From CAZIHO01 sp964538875 (GTDB lineage Bacteria > Pseudomonadota > Gammaproteobacteria > Chromatiales > Chromatiaceae), in assembly GCA_964538875.1 (NCBI GenBank), contig CAZIHO010000001.1, positions 78,535 through 142,534 of the forward strand: a stretch of 64,000 bases of DNA. The letters are read 5' to 3'. The position numbers were made by a program, and so were the translations under genes. The notes under the pieces were generated by a model. That model did no database searches, was not told the DNA's origin, and saw only the letters and a program-made list of their open reading frames with translations. This document shows, in pieces, positions 55,044 through 63,330 of this stretch. Position 1 is the stretch's first letter. Every line of letters begins with the position of its first letter.

Positions 55044-56669
55044 TTAAAACAAGCCGCTGATGTTGCCCTGGGCGTCGATGTCGATGGCCAGGGCGGCGGG
55101 CTGCCTGGGCAGACCCGGCATGGTCATGACCGCACCCGTGTAGATGACCACGAAGCCGGCGCCGGCCGATACCTTAGCGGAACTCACGGTCAGCTTGAAG
55201 CCGCTCGGGCAACCGCTGACCTTGGGGTCGTCACTCAGGGACGCGGGCGTCTTGGCCATGCAGATGGGCAGATCCCGGAATCCTTGATCCTCGATGCGCT
55301 GGATTTCGGCCCGCGCGTTGCTGGAGAATTCCACCCCGGCAGCGCCATAGATGCGGGTAGCGATGGTCTCCACCTTGTCCCGGATGCCCAGGTTCAGGTC
55401 GTACAAAAAGCGAAAATCCCGGGGGTCCTCGCAGGCGGCGCACACCGCCTCCGCCAGTTCCAGCCCACCGGGACCACCCCGTTCCCGGTAGTCGGTGACC
55501 AGGGCGGTGACCCCCAAGTCCCGGCAGGCGGCTTCGATTTCCGCCAGTTCCTCGGCGCTGTCGTCCAAAAATTGGTTGATGGAAATGACCACCGGCACGC
55601 CGAACAGGCGCAGGTTGTCCAGGTGCTTGCGCACGTTGGCAATGCCATGTACCGCGAATGCGCGCCGGGTTACCACCAACACCACGGCGCTGGGCTCCAG
55701 GCCCCCCATGCGGCATTTGATGTGGAAGAATTTCTCCGCCCCCAGGTCGGCGCCAAAGCCGGCCTCGGTCACCGTGTAGTCCGCCAGCTTGAGGGCCATA
55801 CGGGTGGCGATCAGGGTGTTGCAGCCGTGGGCGATGTTGGCGAAGGGCCCGCCGTGGACGAACGCCGGCACGCCCTCGATGGTCTGCACCAAATTGGGGT
55901 GCACCGCGTTTTTGAGCAGCGCGGTGGCGGCGCCAGCGGCGCCGATATCGCCGGCCCGGATCCCTTTGCCGACCCGGTCATAACCCAGGATCAGCCGGCC
56001 GATGCGCCGCTTGAGGTCCGGCAGGTCCGACGCTAGGCCCAACACCGCCATCACCTCGGAGGCAGCGGTGATCTCGAAGCCGTCCTCCCGCATCACGCCG
56101 TTGACGCCCCGGCCCTCCAGGCCCACCAGGATAGCCCGCAGGGAGCGGTCGTTCATGTCGATGGTGCGCTTCCACACCACCCGCCGGCTGTCCATGACCG
56201 GCTGGGATTGCTGATGCAAATGATTGTCGGTGAGGGCCGAGATCAGGTTATGGGCGGTGGAGATGGCGTGCAGGTCGCCGGTGAAATGCAGGTTGATGTC
56301 TTCCATGGGCAGCACCTGGGAAAAACCGCCCCCGGCGGCACCGCCTTTGAGTCCCATGCAGGGACCCAGGGACGGCTCCCGGATGGCGATCATGACCCGC
56401 TTGCCGATGGCGGCCATGGCCTGGCCCAGGCCGATGGTGGTGGTGGTCTTGCCCTCGCCGTAGGAGGTGGGCGTCATGGCGGTGACCAGGATCAATCGCC
56501 CATCCGGCCGTTGCCAGCGGTCCCCCAGCCGTTCCATGGGCACCTTGGCGATGTGGTGCCCGTAGGGGATCAAGTCCGCGCTGGTCAGTCCAAGGGTCGC
56601 CGCGATGTCGGCGATGGGGCGCGGGGTGGCGGCCTGGGCGATGTCGATGTCGGAACGCATGGGAGTCAA
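55044..56669 (-). CDS. fhs: Formate-tetrahydrofolate ligase
   Basis: 541-aa ATP-dependent enzyme making 10-formyl-THF from formate. P-loop TPTSYGEGKTTTTIGLGQAM, GLKGGAAGGGFSQVLPMEDINLHFTGDLHAI (as separate conserved blocks) and FGADLGAEKFFHIKCR are intact; length slightly under the usual 556. It lies 32 bases after the SerB-like ACT gene, so one-carbon metabolism and a serine-type sensor are probably co-expressed. Confidence 0.97.
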   Translation of the reverse strand: MTPMRSDIDIAQAATPRPIADIAATLGLTSADLIPYGHHIAKVPMERLGDRWQRPDGRLILVTAMTPTSYGEGKTTTTIGLGQAMAAIGKRVMIAIREPSLGPCMGLKGGAAGGGFSQVLPMEDINLHFTGDLHAISTAHNLISALTDNHLHQQSQPVMDSRRVVWKRTIDMNDRSLRAILVGLEGRGVNGVMREDGFEITAASEVMAVLGLASDLPDLKRRIGRLILGYDRVGKGIRAGDIGAAGAATALLKNAVHPNLVQTIEGVPAFVHGGPFANIAHGCNTLIATRMALKLADYTVTEAGFGADLGAEKFFHIKCRMGGLEPSAVVLVVTRRAFAVHGIANVRKHLDNLRLFGVPVVISINQFLDDSAEELAEIEAACRDLGVTALVTDYRERGGPGGLELAEAVCAACEDPRDFRFLYDLNLGIRDKVETIATRIYGAAGVEFSSNARAEIQRIEDQGFRDLPICMAKTPASLSDDPKVSGCPSGFKLTVSSAKVSAGAGFVVIYTGAVMTMPGLPRQPAALAIDIDAQGNISGLF

Positions 56670-56701
56670 TCAGTGGTCAGTGGTGAACAGTCAGGAACGG
56701 G

Positions 56702-57859
56702 TCAAGGGCGGGGCACGCCGAAACTGCCCAGCAATCCCAACACCTGGGCGCGCCCCAGACAGCGTTGGTTAAACAAATCCAGGAAGGCCTTCATGTTGAA
56801 GGCGATTCTTATGCCGGGGGTGGCGTCCGTGCCGCCGTCGTCGCTGAGCAGGGTCACGTCCTCCTCGCTCACCCCTTCCTGGGCCAGAACGGCGGCCAGG
56901 ATGCGGCGCTTGTCCTGGGGATCCGGGAGGGAAACCAGGCTACCGGTGAAGGTCTGGGCGTCGTCGTTGACCGCCGCCCGGTAGCCGTGACAGGCGTCCA
57001 GGGCCGCCTTGCGGGCTAGGGTCTCGGCAAAGAAATGCAGAGCGCTGGTGATGACCACCACCCGGTAACCCATGGTCTTGAGGGTCTCCACCAGTTCCAC
57101 CGTGTCCGGCGTCACCTCGATGGCCTCGGCGATGCGCTGGGCGGTTTCGGTGGGCAGGCCCTCCAACTGGGCGGTGGCGGCCTCCACCGCTTGACGGGGG
57201 TTGACCCCGGCGTAGAGGGCGGCGAACTGGTCCGGCTCGATGCCGGTTTGGCGCAGGACCTGGTCCCGGGTGTCCGCAGGGATCAGGCTGGCACCCAGCT
57301 CAAAGCAGACCACCCGCTTCTTTTTATTGAACACGTCCTCGGTCTGGAACAGCACCCGGATGTCCACCGCCCGCATTGCTTCGCTGAGGACCTGGGTCAG
57401 GTTGTCCAGGGGCAGTTCCGCCTGGGTGATATCGGTATGCAACTCCATCAAGAACACGCCGGCCCTGGCCACCATGCGGGTGAGTTCGATGTTCACCTGA
57501 TAGCCGGCCAGCAGATCGGAAATGCGGGCGATCAGGCCCGGTTTATCCATGCCGACCAGTACCAACAGCAGGCTCTTGCGATCCGAGCGGCGCGGCACCG
57601 GATGGTACTTATCCACCGCCAGGGTTAAGCCGGTTTCCTCGCCGATGCGTTCCACCAGGGCGTTGAATTGCTCGATCCGCAATTCCGATCCGGCCAAGTC
57701 CACCACCAGGAAGACAGTGAACAGGCCGTGCATGACATCCTGGCGCACATCCACCACGTTGCCATTGGCGGCGGCGATGGGCGCGGTGATTTGGCGCACC
57801 AGTCCCACGGCGTCCGGACCAGCGCCGTACACCACAAAAAGCCGTTCGCGAGGCCTCAT
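56702..57859 (-). CDS. ACT-ACT-HAD protein, SerB-like with lost catalytic aspartates
   Basis: 385 aa. Two N-terminal ACT-type domains (about residues 6-85 and 96-170) followed by a SerB-like HAD domain. In active SerB the nucleophile motif is DxDST; here the corresponding stretch VVCFELGASLI has Glu187 and Gly189 in place of the two aspartates. Motif IV is altered too (LLSDDGGTD instead of GDGANDL), while ITSAL and IAFNMK persist. It is therefore unlikely to dephosphorylate phosphoserine and looks like a ligand-sensing pseudoenzyme. It precedes fhs by 32 bp. A real SerB should exist elsewhere. Confidence 0.85.
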   Translation of the reverse strand: MRPRERLFVVYGAGPDAVGLVRQITAPIAAANGNVVDVRQDVMHGLFTVFLVVDLAGSELRIEQFNALVERIGEETGLTLAVDKYHPVPRRSDRKSLLLVLVGMDKPGLIARISDLLAGYQVNIELTRMVARAGVFLMELHTDITQAELPLDNLTQVLSEAMRAVDIRVLFQTEDVFNKKKRVVCFELGASLIPADTRDQVLRQTGIEPDQFAALYAGVNPRQAVEAATAQLEGLPTETAQRIAEAIEVTPDTVELVETLKTMGYRVVVITSALHFFAETLARKAALDACHGYRAAVNDDAQTFTGSLVSLPDPQDKRRILAAVLAQEGVSEEDVTLLSDDGGTDATPGIRIAFNMKAFLDLFNQRCLGRAQVLGLLGSFGVPRP

Positions 57860-57980
57860 GCTGCTTCTCCTCCGGGATAAGGGACTCCCCCCGGCGGGAT
57901 ACCCGGCCGGGGGAAGCGCAAGATTATAGGAATCGAGGGTTTGGGGCTAGCGGAATGATGGGTTATCCGGACCCAGAAGA

Positions 57981-58313
57981 CTAGCGTCTGGGCTCCCCGC
58001 CCATGCCCGGCGGCATGGCCTGCTGGATGATATCCATGGGATTCATGCGCTGGAACTGCTCGCTGCCCCGGTAAATGGCCTGATCCATGCGCGCCACGCT
58101 GGTGTGCAGTTGCACCAGAGTGCCCTGCATACGGGACACCTCGGCGGACATGGACTGCACCGCCGCCGTCATGGACCGCACGTCCTGGCCGAGAGCTTCC
58201 ACGTGGGCAGTCATGTGCCCCATGTAGTCCACCATCCTGCTCATCAGTTGGGCGAAAAAGGCGCCGCCCGCCACGGCGGCCGCCAAGATGCTCATTTGTA
58301 GCCATTTATTCAT
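57981..58313 (-). CDS. Small membrane-anchored coiled-coil protein, unknown function
   Basis: 110 aa from the ATG at 58313, which has GGAGG six bases upstream. One TM helix (LQMSILAAAVAGGAFFAQL) followed by a methionine-rich amphipathic helix (VRSMTAAVQSMSAEVSRMQGTLVQL) and a Met/Pro/Gly C-terminus. No family recognised. Sixty-odd bases separate it from the DUF2189-like gene upstream on the same strand. Confidence 0.65.
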   Translation of the reverse strand: MNKWLQMSILAAAVAGGAFFAQLMSRMVDYMGHMTAHVEALGQDVRSMTAAVQSMSAEVSRMQGTLVQLHTSVARMDQAIYRGSEQFQRMNPMDIIQQAMPPGMGGEPRR

Positions 58314-58380
58314 CGCGCACCTCCAGGATGGTCTATGAGTCGACAGCGGTTGCTGAATCACCGGGCCTGCCCCGGTGGAT

Positions 58381-59121
58381 CTAGGGGGGAAACACCTGTT
58401 GATAGAGACGCCGGCCAGCCAGGGCGCACACCGGCAAGGTCAGGGGTAACAGGGGCAGGAACCAGGCGGCGCCCATCACCAATACCGCCAGGATCAACGC
58501 CCAGGCCAGCATCACCCCGAGGTTGCGCCACACCGCCCGGGCGCTGGCCACCACGGCGGCCACGATGCCTGGGTCCCGGTCGATCAACAGGGGTACTGAG
58601 AAGGCGGAGGCCGCGAACAGGATGAAGGCCAGAGCCAGCCCCATCAGGGACGAAAACAGGACAAAACGCCGCACTGACTCCACCGGCGGGAGCAGTTCAC
58701 CGAAGCCGACTGGATATTGGCCCACCACGAAGGCGTACACGGTGGCCGCGTCGGTCATCCAAATCAGGAACATGAGTCCACAGATGAGGGTCAATCCCCA
58801 GAGGCCAGCCGGCGCCTGGCGGAAGCCGGCCAGGATGTCCCGGAGTTGGGCCGGCCGGCCGGCGTCCCGGGCGGCGGCCAGGCCAAAGAAGCCGGCCAGC
58901 AGCGCCGGACCGATCAGCAGAAAGCCGCCGGCCAGAGACAGGCTGATGGGCGCGACCTTGGCCGCTTCCAGGATGAGGAACAACATCAGGCCGGCCAGGC
59001 TGAACACCAGGCTATAGACCAGGCAGGGCAGCAGCATGGCCCGGTAGTCGGCCAGGCCCTGGCCCAGGGCGGCGCCCAGGGTGGCTAGGGAAATCTTGCG
59101 CGGTTCCAGGGACTCGGTCAT
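58381..59121 (-). CDS. Multi-pass membrane protein, DUF2189-like
   Basis: 246 aa with about six TM helices. FAASAFSVPLLIDRDPGIVAAVVASARAVWRN-type sequence, conserved in the DUF2189 family of bacterial membrane proteins, appears before the last two helices (quoted in parts: FSVPLLIDRD, VWRNLGVMLAWALIL). Function unknown. First gene of a short - strand pair with the coiled-coil protein. Confidence 0.75.
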   Translation of the reverse strand: MTESLEPRKISLATLGAALGQGLADYRAMLLPCLVYSLVFSLAGLMLFLILEAAKVAPISLSLAGGFLLIGPALLAGFFGLAAARDAGRPAQLRDILAGFRQAPAGLWGLTLICGLMFLIWMTDAATVYAFVVGQYPVGFGELLPPVESVRRFVLFSSLMGLALAFILFAASAFSVPLLIDRDPGIVAAVVASARAVWRNLGVMLAWALILAVLVMGAAWFLPLLPLTLPVCALAGRRLYQQVFPP

Positions 59122-59327
59122 GGTGCGGTTCTCCCTTGGGTGCTGGCCCCGGCAGCGGGGACCCCACTGGGCCGGCTATTGGGATCAGACCTGGATTCTA
59201 GGGCCAATGATGCTGGTGGGAAACGCCCCCTGAGTCAGTGCCATCCGTTGGCATCCGCCTGGGCGGATGGGACAATCGGCAGCCGTCACCTGGGCGCCCG
59301 GCCTCGGGCCTGTTTGGGAGAGTCGCC

Positions 59328-59708
59328 ATGAGCTATTGGGTACAACATCTGGACGAGGCGCCGGCCTACATCACCAAGGACGGCTCCGAAATCCGGGAAC
59401 TCATGCACCCCAACGTCCAGGGCAACCGCCTGCAAAGCCTGGCGGAAGCGCGAATTCCGGCCGGTCAAAGCACCCGCCTGCATCGGCACCGGGTGACCGA
59501 GGAGATTTACCATGTGACCGCCGGCCGGGGCTGGTTGACCCTCGGCGATCAACAGTTGGCCCTGGGACCCGGCGATAGTGTCTGCATTCCGCCGGGCACC
59601 CCCCATTGCCTGCGCGTCATGGGCGCCGAGACCCTGCGCCTGCTGTGCTGCTGCTCGCCCGCCTATTCCCACCAGGATACGGAGTTGTTGGACGAGACCC
59701 TTGCCTGA
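59328..59708 (+). CDS. Single-domain cupin
   Basis: 126-aa beta-barrel protein. Cupin motif 1 reads STRLHRHRVTEEIYHVTAGRG (given as HRH, EE and H ligands) and motif 2 PGDSVCIPPGTPHCL, so the 2-His/Glu/His metal site appears complete. Related to mannose-6-phosphate isomerase-type cupins. ATG at 59328 with GGGAG seven bases upstream. Two adjacent cysteines near the C-terminus (LLCCCS) are unusual. Substrate unknown. Confidence 0.85.
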   Translation: MSYWVQHLDEAPAYITKDGSEIRELMHPNVQGNRLQSLAEARIPAGQSTRLHRHRVTEEIYHVTAGRGWLTLGDQQLALGPGDSVCIPPGTPHCLRVMGAETLRLLCCCSPAYSHQDTELLDETLA

Positions 59709-59717
59709 CCAGCGCCG

Positions 59718-60305
59718 CTAGGCTGGGGGCAGCCCGAACAGGGCGCGAGTGGCCTGGTCCGGCTGGCCCTTGAACGCCAGCCCATTGACTTCGAGATTGC
59801 TGGTGGCGGTATAGGTCGAGGTAAATCCGGCCGATTGCAATGCCTTGATGAGGGATTGCTCGCTAAAACCGGTCTTGTGGGCGAAGAAGTCTTGGCCACT
59901 GCGCTCGATTTCAACGCCATAGCCATAGAGAACGTCAGCAACGCTGATGGGGCCGGCTGGCGACTGATAAAGGACATCATCAATATCCAAGCCTTGTTCG
60001 ACGCTAATGCGCATCAGGGTTTGAATATCCGGCACCCGAATATGGGCAAATCCGCCGTCCTTGAGTACATGCAGGAACCCAGATAATACCTTTGGCACCT
60101 CATGCCGGTAATAGTGCTCAAGATTATGGGAGCAATAAACCGCATCGAATTGACCCGGTTCCAGGGACCCCAGGTTGCGTGCGTCACATAGGATGTCCGG
60201 CTCACCCTTCGGGTCGATATCGAGCAGCAAGTGCTCAAACCCGGCGTATTGGGGCGGTAGTGCGATGGCCTTGCTATTACCCCCGACGTTCAATACGGTC
60301 TTCAT
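59718..60305 (-). CDS. Class I SAM-dependent methyltransferase
   Basis: 195 aa from MKTVLNVGGNSKAIALP. Rossmann motif I is VLNVGG, followed by HLLLDIDPKGEPDILCDARNL (acidic motif II), FDAVYCSHNLEHYYRHEVPKVL and LKDGGFAHIRVPD, the layout of Methyltransf_11-type enzymes that act on small molecules or sugars. Convergent with the cupin gene; substrate not inferable. Confidence 0.85.
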   Translation of the reverse strand: MKTVLNVGGNSKAIALPPQYAGFEHLLLDIDPKGEPDILCDARNLGSLEPGQFDAVYCSHNLEHYYRHEVPKVLSGFLHVLKDGGFAHIRVPDIQTLMRISVEQGLDIDDVLYQSPAGPISVADVLYGYGVEIERSGQDFFAHKTGFSEQSLIKALQSAGFTSTYTATSNLEVNGLAFKGQPDQATRALFGLPPA

Positions 60306-60407
60306 GGTCAATTCACCTGGCTGGCGCAGGGCTAGCACCGGACGGACAATACAAAAGCCCTATGGCGATAGAGCATTGGTAGTTCCTGGTGTCTGATTCC
60401 GGGCAGG

Positions 60408-60782
60408 CTAGGGCGATTTCCCGCAACCTGGGCGGGGTGCTGGCCTGCGTAGGCTGATGGCCAGGACCGGAATATCACCTGGGAACTGCGTTGGATCGAC
60501 ACCCAAGAACTCGCCCAACGATACCAGATGACTGGCAAGCTGGGGGCAAACGTGCGCTTCCCATACCCGTGACTCCGTCTCCTGGACCGGGCGTCGGGCT
60601 GGCCGGTCGCGGTTGATACGGGAGCCTGAACTGCCTGGCGTTTGGCTGACCAGCAGATTCACCCCATCAACCAAACAGTTATCGCCCAGGGGTCTGCCGT
60701 GGGGTCCGGTGGCGTCCAGGGTGGCGGCGGTTGTGGCAGGTGCCGATACCAAGGGATTAGTGATCCAAAAGAGAAACTTCAT
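60408..60782 (-). CDS. Doubtful hypothetical ORF
   Basis: 124 aa beginning 26 bases inside the end of the gene at 60757-61257, on the same strand and in another frame. The C-terminal part (HLVSLGEFLGVDPTQFPGD) looks protein-like, but there is no clear RBS, family or conserved motif. It may be a real small gene, a decayed one, or chance. Confidence 0.3.
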   Translation of the reverse strand: MKFLFWITNPLVSAPATTAATLDATGPHGRPLGDNCLVDGVNLLVSQTPGSSGSRINRDRPARRPVQETESRVWEAHVCPQLASHLVSLGEFLGVDPTQFPGDIPVLAISLRRPAPRPGCGKSP

Positions 60783-61257
60783 ACTGAATCTGGACGCCGC
60801 GGACCCGCGGCCAGGACGCCAGCACCCGTGCCAGGGGATGGTGCTCGATCCGCAGTAACCCAGGATTGACCCAGATCACCCGGACTTCGGGGCCTCCGCC
60901 AGCGCCTGCGGGGGCCTGTCCCCGATCCCTGGTGGCGTCGAAGACGTTACCGCCCTGATTGGGGAGGGGGCGGTCGGCGTCGATGAGGGAAACCTGGGTG
61001 GAAAATTCCGTGGTGGCGCCACAGTTACGCTCGAACACCACGGCCTTTAATTTGCCGTCCGGTGAAACCTCTTCCCTCAGCGGCGAATTGCCACATAAGT
61101 CGTCCATAGGAGAAAAAATCATCAAAAGAAAGAGGATGGGGATGGCCGCTAGGGCCACCAGCGCCGTGGCGCTGACACCGAGAATCTTCAACCAACGGGG
61201 GACCAACGGCGGCATGGGGTTCAACGACTCGACTGTGAGGAATGCGACGCTAGGCAT
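60757..61257 (-). CDS. Membrane-anchored hypothetical protein
   Basis: 166 aa with one TM helix (ILGVSATALVALAAIPILFL) and an extracytoplasmic domain starting DLCGNSPLREEVSPDGKLKAV, a pattern seen in small uncharacterised proteins where SPDGK-KAV is followed by a second Cys (ERNCGATT), suggesting a disulfide. The start could also be Met15 (61215). Function unknown. Confidence 0.65.
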   Translation of the reverse strand: MPSVAFLTVESLNPMPPLVPRWLKILGVSATALVALAAIPILFLLMIFSPMDDLCGNSPLREEVSPDGKLKAVVFERNCGATTEFSTQVSLIDADRPLPNQGGNVFDATRDRGQAPAGAGGGPEVRVIWVNPGLLRIEHHPLARVLASWPRVRGVQIQYEVSLLDH

Positions 61258-61534
61258 TGGTCAACCGCGACCCGGGACCCGAATGGTCCGGTGCCACCTT
61301 CCCTTGGCGCGACGCTGGCCCGCCCGACCAAATGCCGGCACCGGGCCCGGTATCCAGGGTGCCGGTCAATGATAATTAAAGGAAAAGCAGCAAACCCCCC
61401 GGGGTCGGTTAATATCCTACCATTAGGCCCCGATAGCTGAACTCGTCCGCGATGCTGATCCCGGCGCGGAACCCGGCGCAAAGTTGGGTGATTGGGACTG
61501 GGCAGCGCGGGCGGCGGGCAAGCGAGGTACCTTT

Positions 61535-62611
61535 GTGCAGACAGTCCTGATCGTCGACGACACGTCGGAAAATCTTGCCCTGCTCAGCGATTTGTTAGAA
61601 CTGGATTACCAGGTCCGGGCGGCCAGTTCTGGAGCGCGGGCGCTGCGGGTGGCGTCTAGTCAACCCAAGCCGGATTTGATCCTGTTGGACGTGATGATGC
61701 CGGACATGGACGGCTACCAAGTGTTGCGGCTATTGCGGGATCAGCCGGACACCGCCGACATCCCGGTCATCTTCGTCACCGCCCTGGATAGCAGCGGCGA
61801 TGAGGAGCAGGGGCTGGCGTTGGGAGCCGTGGACTACATCACCAAGCCGGTGCGTCCCGCCATCCTGCGCGCCCGGGTCCGCGCCCATTTGGAACTGAAG
61901 GCGGCCCGGGACTGGTTACAGGACCGCAACGCCGTGCTGGAGGCCGAGGTGGCCCGGCGCATGGAAGAAAACTCCCTGATTCAGGACGTGAGCATTCGCG
62001 CTTTGGCCCATCTGGCGGAAACCCGGGACCCGGAAACCGGCAACCACCTGCGGCGCACCCAGGCCTATGTGCGGGTGTTGGCGCAAGGTTTGCGCCACCA
62101 TCCCCGTTTCGCGCCGGTGCTCACGGAGCGCAACATCCAGATACTGGTCAAGTCCGCCCCCTTGCACGACATCGGCAAGGTAGGAATTCCGGATCACATC
62201 CTGCGCAAGCCGGGTCCCCTGACTCCAGACGAGTGGACGGTGATGAAGACCCACAGCCGGCTGGGCCGGGATGCCATCGAGTTGGCCGAACAGGACAGTG
62301 AAAAGCCGGTGGAATTCCTCAGTATGGCCAAGGAAATCGCCCATTATCACCATGAAAAGTGGGATGGCTCCGGCTATCCAGAGGGCCTGGCCGGGGAAGC
62401 CATTCCGGTGCCGGCCCTATTGATGGCCCTGGCTGACGTGTTTGATGCCCTCAGTTCGGCGCGAATCTATAAGCCACCTCTGTCCATACCCGAGTCCGTA
62501 CAGATTATTCGGGATGGCCGGGGCCGCCATTTTGACCCGGCCGTGGTGGACGCCTTTGTCGCTAGCTTGGATGAATTCACCGACATCGCCATTCAATACC
62601 GGGATTCGTAA
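61535..62611 (+). CDS. Response regulator with HD-GYP c-di-GMP phosphodiesterase domain
   Basis: 358 aa from a GTG at 61535 with GAGG eight bases upstream; an upstream TTG would add 17 residues. Receiver with LIVDDTSENLALL, phospho-acceptor in LILLDVMMPDMDGY and ITKPV; a short coiled coil (about residues 120-150); then an HD-GYP domain with the metal residues in APLHDIGKVGIPDHIL, HYHHEKWDGSGYPEGL and later ADVFDAL. It would hydrolyse c-di-GMP under two-component control, relevant to FleQ and the pilus system in the same window. The C-terminal HD-GYP part is a little short. Confidence 0.93.
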   Translation: MQTVLIVDDTSENLALLSDLLELDYQVRAASSGARALRVASSQPKPDLILLDVMMPDMDGYQVLRLLRDQPDTADIPVIFVTALDSSGDEEQGLALGAVDYITKPVRPAILRARVRAHLELKAARDWLQDRNAVLEAEVARRMEENSLIQDVSIRALAHLAETRDPETGNHLRRTQAYVRVLAQGLRHHPRFAPVLTERNIQILVKSAPLHDIGKVGIPDHILRKPGPLTPDEWTVMKTHSRLGRDAIELAEQDSEKPVEFLSMAKEIAHYHHEKWDGSGYPEGLAGEAIPVPALLMALADVFDALSSARIYKPPLSIPESVQIIRDGRGRHFDPAVVDAFVASLDEFTDIAIQYRDS

Positions 62612-62707
62612 ACCCGCCAGCTCCGTTCGACCAGTCGGCGCGTCCCGAATTCCTGCTCCGCCCTTTGGCACCGGTGCCGCGCGCTGCCTGAGGCTCGATT
62701 CACGACC

Positions 62708-62807
62708 NNNNNNNNNNNNNNNNNNNNNNNNNNNNNNNNNNNNNNNNNNNNNNNNNNNNNNNNNNNNNNNNNNNNNNNNNNNNNNNNNNNNNNNNNNNNN
62801 NNNNNNN
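62708..62807. other. Assembly gap (100 N) cutting a response regulator gene
   Basis: Placeholder of unknown size. On the - strand the receiver gene enters it from the right; the left flank (62612-62707) reads open in the same nominal frame but looks unlike a receiver, so the real gene end is unknown. Confidence 0.9.
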
Positions 62808-63330
62808 GGGTGCTATTGGCGCTGACCATACACACGAAGGTTTCCGGTGACCACTGTTTGATCTTCTTGAGAGCGGATAGCCCGTCGGCCACCGGCATGT
62901 CGATGTCGAGGAAGACGATATGGGGGCGATAGCGGAAAAAATGCCCAACCGCCTTGGCGCCGTCGTCCACCATTTCGATATTGCGGATGCCCTGCTCCCG
63001 CAACAGGTGGGCTAGCAACTTGCGCATGACGGCCATATCCTCAGCGATCAGGGCCTCGACCTGGAACAGGGGCGGCCGGCCGCGGAATGGCAAATGAATT
63101 TCCGGGGGTGGTTCCCCGGCGGGCTCGCTGGGGCTTGGGAGCGGCGGTTCACTGGCGGCCGGCAGCCGCCAGCCCTGAGCCGCTAGGATGGCGGCATCCT
63201 CTGGATTGGGTATCTGCTCGCCCTCAGCCAGCAGCAGGGCACCTTCCGCAGTGTAGATGTCGTAGGGCGCGGGTTGCTGGCTCCGGATCTCATCCGGGCT
63301 TACGCGCACCATTAAGGGTTGGGTTGACAT
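62808..63330 (-). CDS. Response regulator with N-terminal extension, 3' end lost in gap
   Basis: At least 174 residues. An N-terminal segment of about 85 residues (YDIYTAEGALLLAEGEQI) resembles the small beta-rich domain found before HD-GYP proteins, followed by a Pro-rich linker and a receiver with LIAEDMAVMRKLLAHLL and phospho-acceptor in IVFLDIDMPVADGLS. The conserved Lys and any output domain fall into the gap. Its start overlaps the end of the upstream hybrid kinase by 19 bp, so the two are coupled. Confidence 0.82.

Noticed and set aside
55020..56036. A 338-codon + strand ORF opposite fhs
   Set aside because: Shadow frame of the highly conserved formate-THF ligase gene; no protein-like motifs.
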